Assembly: GCA_039583875.1 (NCBI GenBank)
Contig: CM077166.1
Coordinates: 81,528,564 to 81,592,563, forward strand
Source: Platanthera guangdongensis
Lineage: Eukaryota > Streptophyta > Magnoliopsida > Asparagales > Orchidaceae
Length of the DNA: 64,000 bases
Reading direction: 5' to 3'
The notes beneath the pieces were generated by a model. That model had not been told where the DNA came from. It made no database searches and saw only the letters and a program-made list of their open reading frames with translations. Shown here piece by piece: positions 1-9,774 of the stretch. Both the position numbers and the translations under genes were made by a program. The first letter of the stretch is position 1. Each line of letters opens with the position of its first letter.

Positions 1-875
1 TTATTTGACATCCTACATGAGGAAAAACATCCATACAGGACAACTTATTGTATGCATGACTCTAGATTTAGTATAAATATAAAAATAACATTTACGTTAA
101 TCAAACAAAGTGATTTTAGTTTAAAAGATGTCATGTAAGAAATGATAAAAGTAATACTTTTATAGTTTAAAATATCTAACATGCAACCTAGCATAAACCC
201 TTCCCAGAGAGTAAGTAATCCAATAAGGCCTACATAAAAAGGCTTAGCAACTAGCAAGAACTTAACATTAAACAAAAACAAATCCAGTGGTCGTCAACAA
301 CCTGACACGAACACACTAAAAGAAATGTATGTCTGAACAAAATATAATAACAAACTACCTCACAATCAGTGAGGAAAAAAACAGTTGCAGCCAATGTAGG
401 ACACAAGCAAGCACCAAACCTAGTCACTCAACTAACTACTTTTCCAAACCTGAGGCATTCAAAGAAAGAATACCTCAGCAAGAATAAAAATACAAGTGGT
501 GACAAATTCATAAGATTAGCAATAAACCAAAGGAACAAAGGGTTACCAACCCAAACATGAGGAAGAGGCTGACAAAACCTCAACAATTAAGCCAAAATAC
601 TGATCAAAAGAAAAACCTATAAATTCCAAAAGTACGGAATTTGCACCAAGTGCGATAAAGACCTAAACTTTAGGAATCATGTAAACAAATAACTGAAGTA
701 TAAGGTATTAATTAACCCATAACTTGGTGAACAAAAAGACTGGCAACAAATTCAGCACCTGCGGTGGTGGGAACCTACCCAACACACCCATAAAAAAAAC
801 TTCACAAGGGCCCAAGGAAAGGTGGTCTTATACCTTGACACACCCAAAATCGGGGAAAAACCGGCACCTGCGGTG
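1..875. other. AT-rich flank left of TE-1, no gene seen
   Basis: No ORF of any length with recognisable composition and no RNA gene is visible here. Bases 755-788 carry a segment beginning GCACCTGCGGTGGTGGG and continuing AACCTACCCAACACACC. The same segment recurs at 864-880 and continues at 16110, on the far side of TE-1. TE-1 therefore landed in the second copy of a short direct repeat about 109 bp apart. Origin of the flank is unknown; it may be an older decayed repeat. Confidence 0.5.
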
Positions 876-880
876 GTGGG
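876..880. repeat. Target site duplication of TE-1, left copy
   Basis: GTGGG directly precedes the LTR start TGTAACAACC and is repeated exactly at 16105-16109 after the LTR end TGTTACA. The undisturbed relative at 755-788 reads GGTGGTGGGAACCTACCC. It confirms what the empty site looked like. Confidence 0.92.
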
Positions 881-1731
881 TGTAACAACCCCATCCGTTC
901 ATATGGTATATTCTAGAAGGTCCGGCCGGGGCCCCACAGTATATAGCACAAAACAGGCGGTGAAGGTACAGGATGATATCAGAGTAGCGCATCGCACCTA
1001 TCACAAATCATTCTAGCGGAAGCCTAACTACAACTGGAACTCCTCATAAATGTCCAAACATAAAACTTCACATTTTATACCATATAGGAATGTCTTACAA
1101 GAAGTACAAAAGAGTTGGCCTTATGGCCTATACAGGGCTTTCACACAGTGGCCTAAAACAATTGGCGCGCAGGCCGGCCACACGAAAAGAAAACACACAA
1201 CAACATCGAGCCTTCGAGGGCTCGCAACAGTAGCAGCAACAGCAGCAGGAACATCAACCTCTATGCATCCCGCTCGGCTCTCCAGCACTTATACAGGGAC
1301 AATCCACCCAACGGTGGCAAACAAAAGCAACGGTCAGCGTTCAGCTGACCAAATTATAACAACCCTACCCCTTCTCTCGGGGCAGCGGTACTTCCCTGCA
1401 AGCATAGCAAATCACAAGGATGGCAATCTATATATATCATCAAATGTGCTTTCACGCACACAAGCCATAACAACTGTTCGCCACCCGGCCCAACGGTCCG
1501 TGCACTCAGGGCACATTCTTAGTGTTCTGGCAAAGCTTTTGCCCACCACCGTATTAGGGTCACAACCCAACGGTAAATCTCTTGAGCATTTACTCCGTGG
1601 CGTGCAGCCGGAGTTAGTCTTCCTACACCGGGATGGCCCGTAGCCCCCCATTATGTCATGGCGCGCAGGCCGAAGACTCTTGCTATGCGCTCCAACAGAC
1701 CGCACCTTTTGGTCTCACGTCGGACGGACAT
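881..1731 (-). repeat. TE-1 3' LTR, distal segment (U5 side), interrupted by TE-2
   Basis: This aligns with 13625-14475 of the other TE-1 LTR, including the shared block from CCATCCGTTCATATGG onward. Alignment stops at GGACAT (1731), where TE-2 begins, and resumes at 10436. A possible minus-strand TATA-like stretch, TATATATAG, lies near 1430 (equivalent near 14170 in the other copy), but it is weak. Plus-strand ORFs across this block occur in both LTR copies and have no recognisable domain. Confidence 0.9.
1727..1731. repeat. Target site duplication of TE-2, left copy
   Basis: GACAT precedes the TE-2 LTR start TGATAAGCCC and recurs at 10436-10440 after its end ATCAACA. The unoccupied LTR of TE-1 reads CGGACGGACATAGTGCAGG near 14466, with a single GACAT, so the empty site is known. 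Confidence 0.95.
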
Positions 1732-2392
1732 TGATAAGCCCGGAATCCGCGACCTGCCCGCGCAGCTTTCCAGACCGGGCGGCCTGCCTACTCAAGCCAC
1801 CAAGCCTCCCAAGCCGGGCGGTCTCCATGTCAGGCCGCTGCCAACGCCGACCCTGCTCAGCGACAAGGCCCAAGGACCCAGCCGTCAGCTCGCCAGGAGG
1901 AATCAGCCAGGCCGCGCGGCTTCCCTCCTTTCTTGTTTCTTTCTCTTTTGCTGCCCCTCACCTCTGCCCGGTTCTCCTGTACCCCGGGCAGCCGGTAATT
2001 TTAGCCCTGCCCGTTTGGGCAGGCCCCCGAGCCTATAAATAGGGGGTGGGTGCACTCCCCAAGACACGCTGACTAGGATCCAGGAGCTCGCCTGTTAAGA
2101 GCTGCGGTCTCAAGTCTAGTGTATTGCGGCTTGTAGTCCGGCCGACTTCCTCTTTTACTTCTTGTAACTGTTTCTTATTTTAAGTAAAGGAAAGCCCGCT
2201 GCAAGAGTGGCATTTAAGCCGCGGCGGGTGAACTCTGCTGTTGCCGCTGCCAGCGGCCCCCTTTTCCGGTCCTTTAGCCGCGACCGCTAGTAACCGATTG
2301 GTCGACAGTCTCCTCCTTTCCTCCCCTATTCCCCGGTGTTCGAACCGTTAGCTGGTGGTGCCCGACTCCCTGTCCGTTTTCGTGCATCAACA
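1732..2392 (+). repeat. TE-2 5' LTR
   Basis: It is bounded by TG and CA. It aligns end to end with 9775-10435 without gaps; I count 11 substitutions in 661 bp (about 1.7 percent). It is GC-rich in U3, with a TATA box at 2032-2042. The sequence after it starts GTTAACACGCGGCC, which I cannot match to a common tRNA primer site. Confidence 0.95.
2032..2042 (+). promoter_or_regulatory. TATA box in TE-2 5' LTR
   Basis: CCTATAAATAG sits about 640 bp upstream of the gag ATG at 2669 and is conserved in the 3' LTR. It should set the start of the sense transcript some 30 bp downstream. Confidence 0.75.
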
Positions 2393-2668
2393 GTTAACAC
2401 GCGGCCTTCAGATCTCAACTAATCGATGAAGTCAGCGGTCTAGGGATCCAGACCGCTCAATCCTTTAGAGTTCGGCGGCCTGTCGAGCAAGCCGCGACTT
2501 CGCCGGCTAAGGTTTTCAGCCCACCTCCAGCGCTGTAGAACCTGGCGTTCTACCTGCTCGGTTTTCTTCTCGGTCTTCTTGTCCGCTTGTTGCACCGTCT
2601 AGCTGCCCGTCAAGCCGCCGCTATTCTGCGGTCTCTTGAAAAAGTTTAGCTATTTCCCTCTTTTCAAG

Positions 2669-3778
2669 ATGAATCCTGCTAAGGGTCAGAATAAATCCAG
2701 CAACATCTCAGTTACTACAGATCTCTCAGAAGTGCAGGATTGCTCGTATTTGGATAGTGAGTTTATGGACACTCATAAAGAAGTTTTTGTAAACAGTGTT
2801 GAGCGTGGCCTAGAATCTGTTGCAAGTGAACCTCTTTGTGAGGAAGAAGAAGAGGCCCCTTCTCCATTCATTAATCGAATTCAGTGGGATACTGTCTCCG
2901 ATGACTTCAGAGTACCGCATCTCCCGGAGTATTCTGGCTGTGATGATCCGTTTTCTCATTTGCAAGCTTTTGAATCAGCTGTTTCACTGAGAAACATGTC
3001 AAATGGAGTAAAACGCAAACTCTTTGTTATGTCTTTTGGCAATGTTGCAAGAGAATGGTTTTATAGCCTCCCACCTCGATCAGTAACCAGCTTTAAGGAT
3101 CTTCAAAGTCAATTTATTTCTAGATTCATTATTTACAGGAAGCGGAAAAGAGACGTTGGAGCTCTCTTCCGAATCAAGCAAGGAATTGACGAGTCTAATC
3201 CAGATTTTGTTGATCGGTTTCGAAAGGAGGTTTTAGATATTTGTAGCGTCCATCAAGACTATTACTTGCATGCTTTCATAAATGCACTCCAAGAAGGCCC
3301 ATTGAAATTCAAGCTCACCACAAAATATCCCAAAAGCTACAGAGATCTTATTGACATAGTTAATACATTCATAATAGGCGAAGAGGCAAATAAAGGTTAT
3401 GTTTCGTTTCTGAATCAAATGGCTAAACAATCTCAAGGGACTTATGGTCAACAGCAATCTATTTCCTCACAAGATGTTTTGCAAGTTGAATATTGCAAGT
3501 CTCCTTATATTCTCTAGGATAAAACTCCAAAGTATGAAAAAGGTTCAGATAAGTATGTTAAGTTCAAAATTCCTATGGAAGATCTTTTGATAATCATTCA
3601 GGGAATGCCTGAGTTCAAGAAGCCTCGGCGTATGAAATCCAAAATCAAGTATCGGCACGAGCAGCTTTTTTGCAAGTATCATAAAGATATTGGTCATCTA
3701 GCAGAAGATTGCATAGCTCTCAGGGAATTGGCTAATCAACTTGTAAGAGCTGTAAAGCTGCAAGAATATGTTATTTAG
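2669..3778 (+). CDS. gag: TE-2 Gag polyprotein (Tat/Retand-type), with an internal TAG
   Basis: This is a retrotransposon capsid/nucleocapsid protein that would package element RNA in cytoplasmic particles. I chose ATG at 2669, the first in frame. Residues about 75-245 form the gag domain: the core around FRVPHLPEYSGCDDP, then REWFYSLPP and FISRF. Near the C-terminus a CX2HX5HX4C knuckle (FCKYHKDIGHLAEDC) is the form typical of Tat-lineage gags. An in-frame TAG at 3515-3517 splits the ORF (282 codons before it). The frame stays open past it to 3778, about 369 residues in all. The TAG could be a CAG or CGA mutation or a readthrough stop; I favour mutation. No pol follows. Confidence 0.85.
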
Positions 3779-5188
3779 TAACTCTCTAAGGCAATCTTCC
3801 ATTTCTTGCTCAATAATTCAAGCAGTGATTCCTCTTTCTTTCTATAAAGAAAAGTGCTTATGTTCAGAATAGTACATAACATCTCCTTCACAATCGGTAT
3901 TAATGAGGCATGATAAAACTACAGATATATATCCTTTGTCACTTCCTTAACATCATGAAAATGTTACTTTTTCATTTGAAGCTTATTTTTAGCTTTACTC
4001 TTTATGCCAATATGCATGCATGTAGGGGCAAGAGCCCCTTTCGAATTCTTAAGCCCTCCACATCCCGCTTGACTTCAGTCGCAGATGTGTAGTGGGTTTT
4101 CCGCTTGGCCTTCAGTCGCAGACATTGCGTACCCGTCACGCATGACTTCAGTCACAGACAGGCATTACGTACTTGTCCCGCTTGACCTTCGTCGCAGACA
4201 TTGCGTACTTGTCCTGCTTGACTTCAGTCGCAGACGTTGCGTACTTGTCCCGCTTGACATCGGTCATGGATTTTAAGAATTTCGATCCCGCTTATGTGTT
4301 CTTTGTGTGGAAAGCAATGCCGCACGCACCTGCCCACATTGACACATAAGTGCATGTCTTCACCTATTTTTGCAGGACAACACGCGCCTATCCGCTATCT
4401 CGCGGCTTTATTAAGCGGCCTGTGCAGGTTGTATAATTAATTACACAAGCCGCTCGGTTTCATATTCCGGCTTAAGTTTTTTAACTTTCCTGTTCTTACC
4501 TGCCGGATTATCATTAATATATTTGGGAACTCGGCCGACTTACGTCCGCCTATCCGCTATTCAGTATCTTATTTGGCTCAAATATATCAATTGCCGGTTT
4601 GTTATTCATATGGAAAGGAAGTCGCCCGACCTGCGTCTGGCACTTAATTCCTGGCTTTGATCTGCCGACTTATGGTATTAATTATATTAGCTAATCAGCG
4701 AACTGTCGTCACAAAAATTCCCGGCTTCCATATGCCTATATCGGCCTGTATTATCGGAAGCCGAAGCTTGTTTCTCTATTCTTGTTCCTTTAATCAAATG
4801 GGCAATTCGTTTCAGAGTTCGCCCTAGCCGCAATCTAATATTTCAATGTTATGGATGTCTGCCGACTGCGACAGGTGGCCGCGCGGCTTAGCGGTCACGG
4901 TTTATGTATGAGCAAGCCGCGGCAATTCAGCTCTTCCAGCAGATAACGTTGAATAATTCATCAAGGAAAATTGCGATTTTAGTTATTAGCCGCTCGGCTT
5001 ATCGTCGACGTGCACTCCGGTATAAATCGCAGGAAAATATCTCTCTCTTGCGGATAGCTTTATTGAAGTCGCAGCGCAAACTCAGCCGGTTTACATACTT
5101 ATATTTTAAATCGGAAGCTAAACTGAGACCGCGCGGACTTAGTCAAGTAAGAAAAGTGAGTTGTAAAAAAAAGAAAGGTAAAATTGCC
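3779..5188 (+). other. TE-2 noncoding spacer between gag and the antisense genes
   Basis: There is no pol-like sequence in any frame. It contains a minisatellite (4068-4262) and many short GCCGC/GCGGC inverted motifs, such as GCCGCGCGGC near 4879. In an autonomous Tat element this is where protease to integrase would lie, so this is the deletion or replacement point of pol. Confidence 0.6.
4068..4262 (+). repeat. Short tandem repeat, about 36-41 bp period, about 5 degenerate copies
   Basis: Units share CTTCAGTCGCAGACATTGCG followed by TACTTGTCCCGCTTGA. Copies start near 4072, 4108, 4144, 4183 and 4219 and differ by a few substitutions and small indels. It lies just after gag in TE-2. Tandem repeats in this untranslated position are known from Tat-lineage elements such as Retand. 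Confidence 0.8.
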
Positions 5189-5194
5189 TTTATT
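5189..5194 (-). terminator. Polyadenylation signal for the antisense gene 7092-5294
   Basis: AATAAA on the minus strand lies about 100 bp after the stop codon at 5294, a normal spacing for a plant near-upstream element. It sits in an A/T-rich tract after the GC-rich gene. Confidence 0.55.
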
Positions 5195-5293
5195 TCTATT
5201 TCATTAAGTATTACAAACTATTAATCGCGCGGTTACAAAAACAATACCGCCGATATCCAAAAGTTCAAAATAAAAAAACAAGTTATAGATTTT

Positions 5294-7092
5294 CTAATCG
5301 TCCGGTTTGAGCTTCTTAGTCGCAGGAGAATCCAAATCACTGCCATCGCCAATGTCGACGGATGATAGAGAGTACCCGCTGCTAGTTGCGGAGCTCGCTG
5401 AACCACCAGAAGTTGTCGAGTCTGGCCGCGCGGTCTCTGATTCTTGGCCGCCGGACTCAGGCGATGTGCGCGCACTCCGGCTTCCCTGGCCGACCTCTTC
5501 CACGGCGTCTCCCATTACCTCGCCGACTTCTTCCCCGACCTTGCCCTTGCCCTTGATCGACCTGTAGACGTCGGCCACCTGGTCTTTCAGGGAGGGGTAG
5601 ATGTCGGCACATGTAAAGTCGGTGAAGCCGGTGGCCAAGCCGCCAAGGTCCCGGAGGCGGTTAAGCGCTCCATCAATCCCTTGGACGAGTTGGGGGAAGA
5701 CTTGGTCTTGGAAGATGGGATTGGCCGGGTTATACATTTCCTGCAAAGCAAAAGTAAAGGTAAGGTCGCGCGGTTACATAATGCTAACCGCACGAGTATT
5801 GGTAATGACTTACCGCCTCCTTTTCCTTAAGCCGCTTGTTCTCTTCTTGTTGTTCGCCTAACTGTGTCTTCAGGCCACTGTTCTCCTTCATCAGCTGCTT
5901 GTAGGCAAGGCCCATGAAGTGACTTGCCACGAAGCTCCTCGCGCCGACTTGCGCGGCTAGCTGCGGCAGGTCGTCTGGAGGAACTCGTCGCATAGCCCTC
6001 AAGTTGCGCTTGCCATACAGCGCGCCGCCAACCGCGCTCGCGTGGCGGCTTACTTCTTCTTCCCCCCAGTAGGTGAGGGCGGTGGAGATTGTCACTGACT
6101 TGCCGTCCGGACTCCACCGTAAGGCCGGATCGCCGTGGACATCCTTCAGGCTGCTGCCGGTTCCATGCAGCATAAACTCTCCAGAGGAGCCCGACTCCTC
6201 CTCCTCCGCAACTCGCGCCGGCTTGGCCCGCTTCGCTCTCTTCTCTCTTTGAGTGAGGGTCAAGCCGCCAGGAGTCTGCGGCTTGTTCAGCGGGACCGCC
6301 ACAACAGCTGCAAAGAAAAAGGAAAAGTTAGTTTCCAGTCCGTGCGGCTAAGAGTTCAGTTCGGCCGGCTTGGAGCTTACTATCTTTCGCTTCGATTCCC
6401 AGTAGCGACGGCAACAGCGGGATGTAGTGGTTTACATCAAGCCGCTCGCCTTTGAAGAAGTTGTAGATCTCCTTCTCGACGTCGTCCAAGCCGCTGCTGC
6501 CAAAGGCGGCCTCTTCACGGATCTGGGGGTCGACTGACAGCAACCCCAGGTTTCCCTCGAAGATGAGAAACCGCTCCGGCCAGTTCGCGATCTTGTTGGC
6601 CAAGTTGACTATCTTCAGCCCTCTACAGCCGAAGTAGAGGTGCCCCCGGAAGATCTTTGTCCCGGAGTCCGGGATAGACCGCACCGAAAAGCACTCTCGG
6701 AAGAGCCTCATAGAGAAGCGGACTCTTTCCGACCTCAGAAAGGAGATGAAGCTGTATATGGCAGCTATCGAGTTTGGGGGAAGTTGTCCGGGCACAACTC
6801 CGTAGTGGTCGAAGACCGCTACGGCCTCCAGCATGACCGGGAAGCTGAAGCCGCAGTCAAAGTGGTCGATGGGGACCGCGATCTGATTTGCATTGGAGGA
6901 GTTGATCCGCTCATCCTGTCGGGGAAGCCGCGCGATCAGCGGACTTCCTTGCATGTGTTTCTCGACAAAGTCATCCAGCTCGGCTTTTGTAAGCCAGCAT
7001 TCTTTATGGTCAGCTGAGTGGAAAGCGGAGGCCGCGTCTGTCCTAACCGCAGTGGCCTTGTCAGACCGCAACGACTTGGACTTAGCCCGCAT
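5294..7092 (-). CDS. TE-2 antisense gene 2: intact three-exon ORF, putative gypsy-type transposon domain protein
   Basis: Exon 1 is 7092-6381, exon 2 is 6307-5814 and exon 3 is 5740-5294. Both introns are 73 bp with GTAAG donors and TTTGCAG acceptors. Joining them keeps one frame of 551 codons including the stop, with no internal stop. The N-terminal 240 residues resemble the plant family annotated as putative gypsy-type transposon (Pfam PF04195): segments such as DHFDCGFSFPVMLEAVAVFD, VVPGQLPPNSIAAIY and NFFKGERLDVN. After it come a basic stretch (KRAKRAKPAR), a coiled-coil-prone segment ending ENKRLKEKEA, and an acidic/serine-rich tail ending KKLKPDD. That suggests a nuclear protein. Function is unknown; the family name does not prove transposase activity. 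It has its own TATA box and polyA signal. Confidence 0.8.
5741..5813 (-). other. Intron 2 of antisense gene 2
   Basis: The donor after GAGGCG reads GTAAGTCATT on the minus strand; the acceptor is TTTGCTTTGCAG before GAAATGTATAAC. It is 73 bp and phase 0. The retained-intron frame is not continuous with exon 3, which supports splicing. Confidence 0.75.
6308..6380 (-). other. Intron 1 of antisense gene 2
   Basis: The donor is GTAAGCTCCA after AAAGATA; the acceptor is TTTTTCTTTGCAG before CTGTTGTGG. It is 73 bp and phase 1; removing it restores the frame into VAVPLNKPQ. Confidence 0.75.
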
Positions 7093-7128
7093 CCTTCTTG
7101 ATTTGTGATGAAATCTACGGGGTCTGCT

Positions 7129-7138
7129 CTATTTATAG
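7129..7138 (-). promoter_or_regulatory. TATA box of antisense gene 2
   Basis: CTATAAATAG on the minus strand lies about 37 bp upstream of the ATG at 7092. Only a very short 5' leader would remain. The match to the plant TATA consensus is perfect and differs in context from the LTR TATA. Confidence 0.65.
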
Positions 7139-7552
7139 AAAATCCGTGAAGCTACAGTGCCCAACGTCAAATCGCGGCTAGTCGTCACGCCGCGCGGCCT
7201 AAGTCCGCTCGAAGTGCAGATCAGCTTAATGACCAAGCCGCCGTTTAATCCGTCAGTCCGCACGGCTATTTCCCTGCACTTAGAAAAATTCTATGGCGAA
7301 TCATGTGGATATCAAGTATTCAAGCCGGCGCTCTGTTCGCTAGACCGCGCGGCTACTATCCAAAACTTTAAATTTCTCAGAACAAAGCAGCAGACATGTG
7401 GATTATAAATTCAAGCCGCATAAGCCGCATTCAGTTCGCATCATAATAGAATACAACAGTTTACAGCAATCAAATTGTTCAACATCCAGAGAAAAAATAT
7501 ATATTACAACATAATATACGAATGTCCGCGCGGCTTAGTTCTCTCAAGTCGC
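7139..7552 (-). other. Spacer between the two antisense genes
   Basis: This 414-bp stretch holds the upstream promoter DNA of antisense gene 2 and the 3' end of antisense gene 1. GCCGCGCGGC-like palindromes recur near 7190, 7345 and 7530. The stretch 7440-7510 is A/T-rich and could hold the polyadenylation region of gene 1, but there is no clear AATAAA. No ORF of interest. Confidence 0.5.
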
Positions 7553-9612
7553 TCATGATCGTTTGTCGTCTTCCGGCCTGTCTCTTCCTATGTGCGCGAC
7601 CTGTTCACCGGTCTGCACAATCGCAACGTACACCTGGCTAACCAGATTGTGAAGCGCATGCAGAGACCGATGAACTCGCACAGTGTCGCGCTCTACCCTC
7701 GCAAACGGTATCATGGGGATCGCTTGAACCCCCAGACCGCTTGGAACTGCGACCTGGTTAGGCGCCGCGGCCACCGGCGGATGCGAACTCTCGCCAGAGG
7801 CCGGGCGGCTAGTGCCCGGTAACTCTGCAGGAGTTGGTAGTGCAGGCCGCTGTTCTCCGCCGGTCTCCGCCGGCAGGTCTTGGTTCTCGCCGCCTTCAGC
7901 ATGTGGGATCTCTTCTCTGTCTCCTTCCAGCCATGCGGCCATCAGCAAGTACTTCTCCGCCCTTTCCTGCTCCAAGGCGACCTGCATCTCAGCAATCTTC
8001 GCCTCAGCGGTTTCCATCGCGGTCTGGAGCCTGGCGGTCTCTTCCTTCCTTGCGGTCTGGAGCCTGGCAGTCTCTTGTTCCATCGCAGTCTTCAGCCTCG
8101 CGGTCTCCTGCTCAAGCGCAGTTTGCAACCTTGTGGTCTCTTGCTCCAGGGTGGTTTGCAACTCTTGGATCCTTTTTTCCGCGGCCTCCTAGGCAACCCG
8201 CTGCTGTTCGTCTTTAATCCGCAGGGTTTCGGTGGCCGCATCCAAAGCCGCCTGCAGCGTGACGACCTCATTCTGGAAGTCGGCCATCTCCTTCTGGCGA
8301 ACACTTGGCGGAGGTAGCATAGATATAAATGTGGTCAAGTCGCCCGGTTTCATTGTGGTCTCCGGTACACCTGCAGAAGAAAGACCGCAGTCAGGTTCAG
8401 CCGGATTGTTGCGACATTCTAGCAAGAAAATCGGTAGGATAAGACCGCCGGTTTGATGTTTATCACCTCCAGAGGCCGCGGTATGGATTTTAATCACTGG
8501 CCGCCTGAGCCGCTCAGGATCTATCCTCTTCAGCTTTTCTTTCCATAGCCGCTCGGTTTCCTTAGCTCGGCTTTTCAGTTGAGCCGTGGTCAGGAAAAAG
8601 CTGGCCGGCAGATTTAATATAATATTTGCCCCCTTCTTCCTTGACCGCGACTTGTAGAATTTAATAATTCGCCTAACGTCCCGGTGTTTACCTTGCAGCA
8701 ATGGAAGTGCGGTCACCACCGGCTTATCGGCGATCAGCTTCTTCATCTCCTCCATCTTCTCGCGAAGCTTCCGTTTCTCGGCTCCTTCAGAAGACGCGGA
8801 AGCCGGTTCTCCAGGCTTCTCCCCAATAACCTGGATGTCGGGGCGGTCAACCTCCTCAGAGGCCGCTGGTGTCGACAATAGCGCATCTTGCTACTGGAGA
8901 GTCTCCATGCCCTTCAGGAGCTCGCTCAGCGAATCGCTAACCGCAGGTGTACCCTCCAGTTCGCTCGGCTTGTAATCCGGTGTGGGCGGATTCTCGGTTA
9001 CCTCCTTCTCGTGCGGCCTGTGTTGCAGACTGTCCGCTCCGGTCTTTTCGGAAATATTCCGGTTTCTGGCGTGCAACTTCCTCATCTTCCTCTTCATCCT
9101 TTCTTCAAGGGTTTCGCTCCTTTCTTTCTGCCATTCAGGGAGCCGAACACCTTTTCAGTCCGCTTGCGCTGTTCAACCAAAGTCCGCTCGAGTTCTCGCG
9201 CCTTCTCCGGCTCGTTGTCATCCACAACGATTACGTCGACCTTGTCCTGCAATTCGGACGGTTTCCCAGATTCAACACTCTTCTCCTCCGTCCCAACGAT
9301 TTTTAGGAGTGGTTCTCCTGATGGAGAGAAAGTCAGGTCGAAGGATTTGGCAATTCCGGTTTGTGGTGGTGCAGCCTTCGAAACCGCTATGGGATCTAAT
9401 GCGGCCTGCGATGGTCCGCCGACGATCTCTGTCGGCCTCTTTTCAGGTCCAGAAGCCGCTGATGTCTCCGGCTTCCCAATCTTCTTGGCAGTCTGACGGG
9501 CAGAATCATCCGAGTTCTGGCTCCGGCTCTGCTTCATTTCTGGCAGTTTCTTGTTGCGGTCTAACATTGATGACATCACATCCATCGCTAGAGAAATCGC
9601 GTCGGCTTGCAA
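7553..9612 (-). pseudogene. TE-2 antisense gene 1: broken coiled-coil protein
   Basis: It reads from ATG at 9612 to the stop at 7553, about 650-680 residues if repaired. Visible parts: a charged N-terminal region, a basic middle (KIIKFY-like and KAKETERLWKEKLKRID-like stretches), then a long coiled coil built from four 11-residue repeats of the type EQETARLQTA (about 8160-8030), and a C-terminal PTPAELPG-rich tail. Breaks: a frameshift at 9094-9097 and in-frame TAG codons at 8891-8893 and 8189-8191. A 96-bp GT-AG intron is possible at 8466-8371 and keeps frame either way. I recognise no catalytic motif. Its position upstream of antisense gene 2 on the same strand suggests the two act together or derive from one gene. 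Confidence 0.6.
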
Positions 9613-9684
9613 AATTCTGACCGCAAGTGGCGAGTAGCGACCCGTGGCTTGGCAGGAATCCCGAAGAATGTCAAGGGTCAGGGG

Positions 9685-9693
9685 ATTTTATAG
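9685..9693 (-). promoter_or_regulatory. TATA box of antisense gene 1
   Basis: CTATAAAAT on the minus strand lies about 73 bp upstream of the ATG at 9612. This gives a usual plant leader of about 40 bp. Confidence 0.6.
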
Positions 9694-9774
9694 ACGACGA
9701 TGAAGCAGTCGCGGTCTCCGGCTTAGTTATACATTTTCGAAGTTTTTTGGAAACTTAAAAATGTGCGGGGATTA

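Noticed and set aside
369..560. Short ORFs in the left flank (369-560, 822-1016)
   Set aside because: Under 65 codons, biased AT composition, no similarity I recognise; the second runs across the TE-1 border.
1050..1643. 197-codon plus ORF, repeated at 13794-14387
   Set aside because: It lies in both LTRs of TE-1 on the strand opposite to the element, has low-information composition, no domain, and no promoter in place. The apparent conservation is just LTR identity.
5307..9620. Plus-strand ORFs of 80-210 codons opposite the TE-2 antisense genes
   Set aside because: GT-AG introns, TATA boxes, AATAAA and the PF04195-like sequence all make sense only on the minus strand. The plus ORFs are GC-rich shadows.
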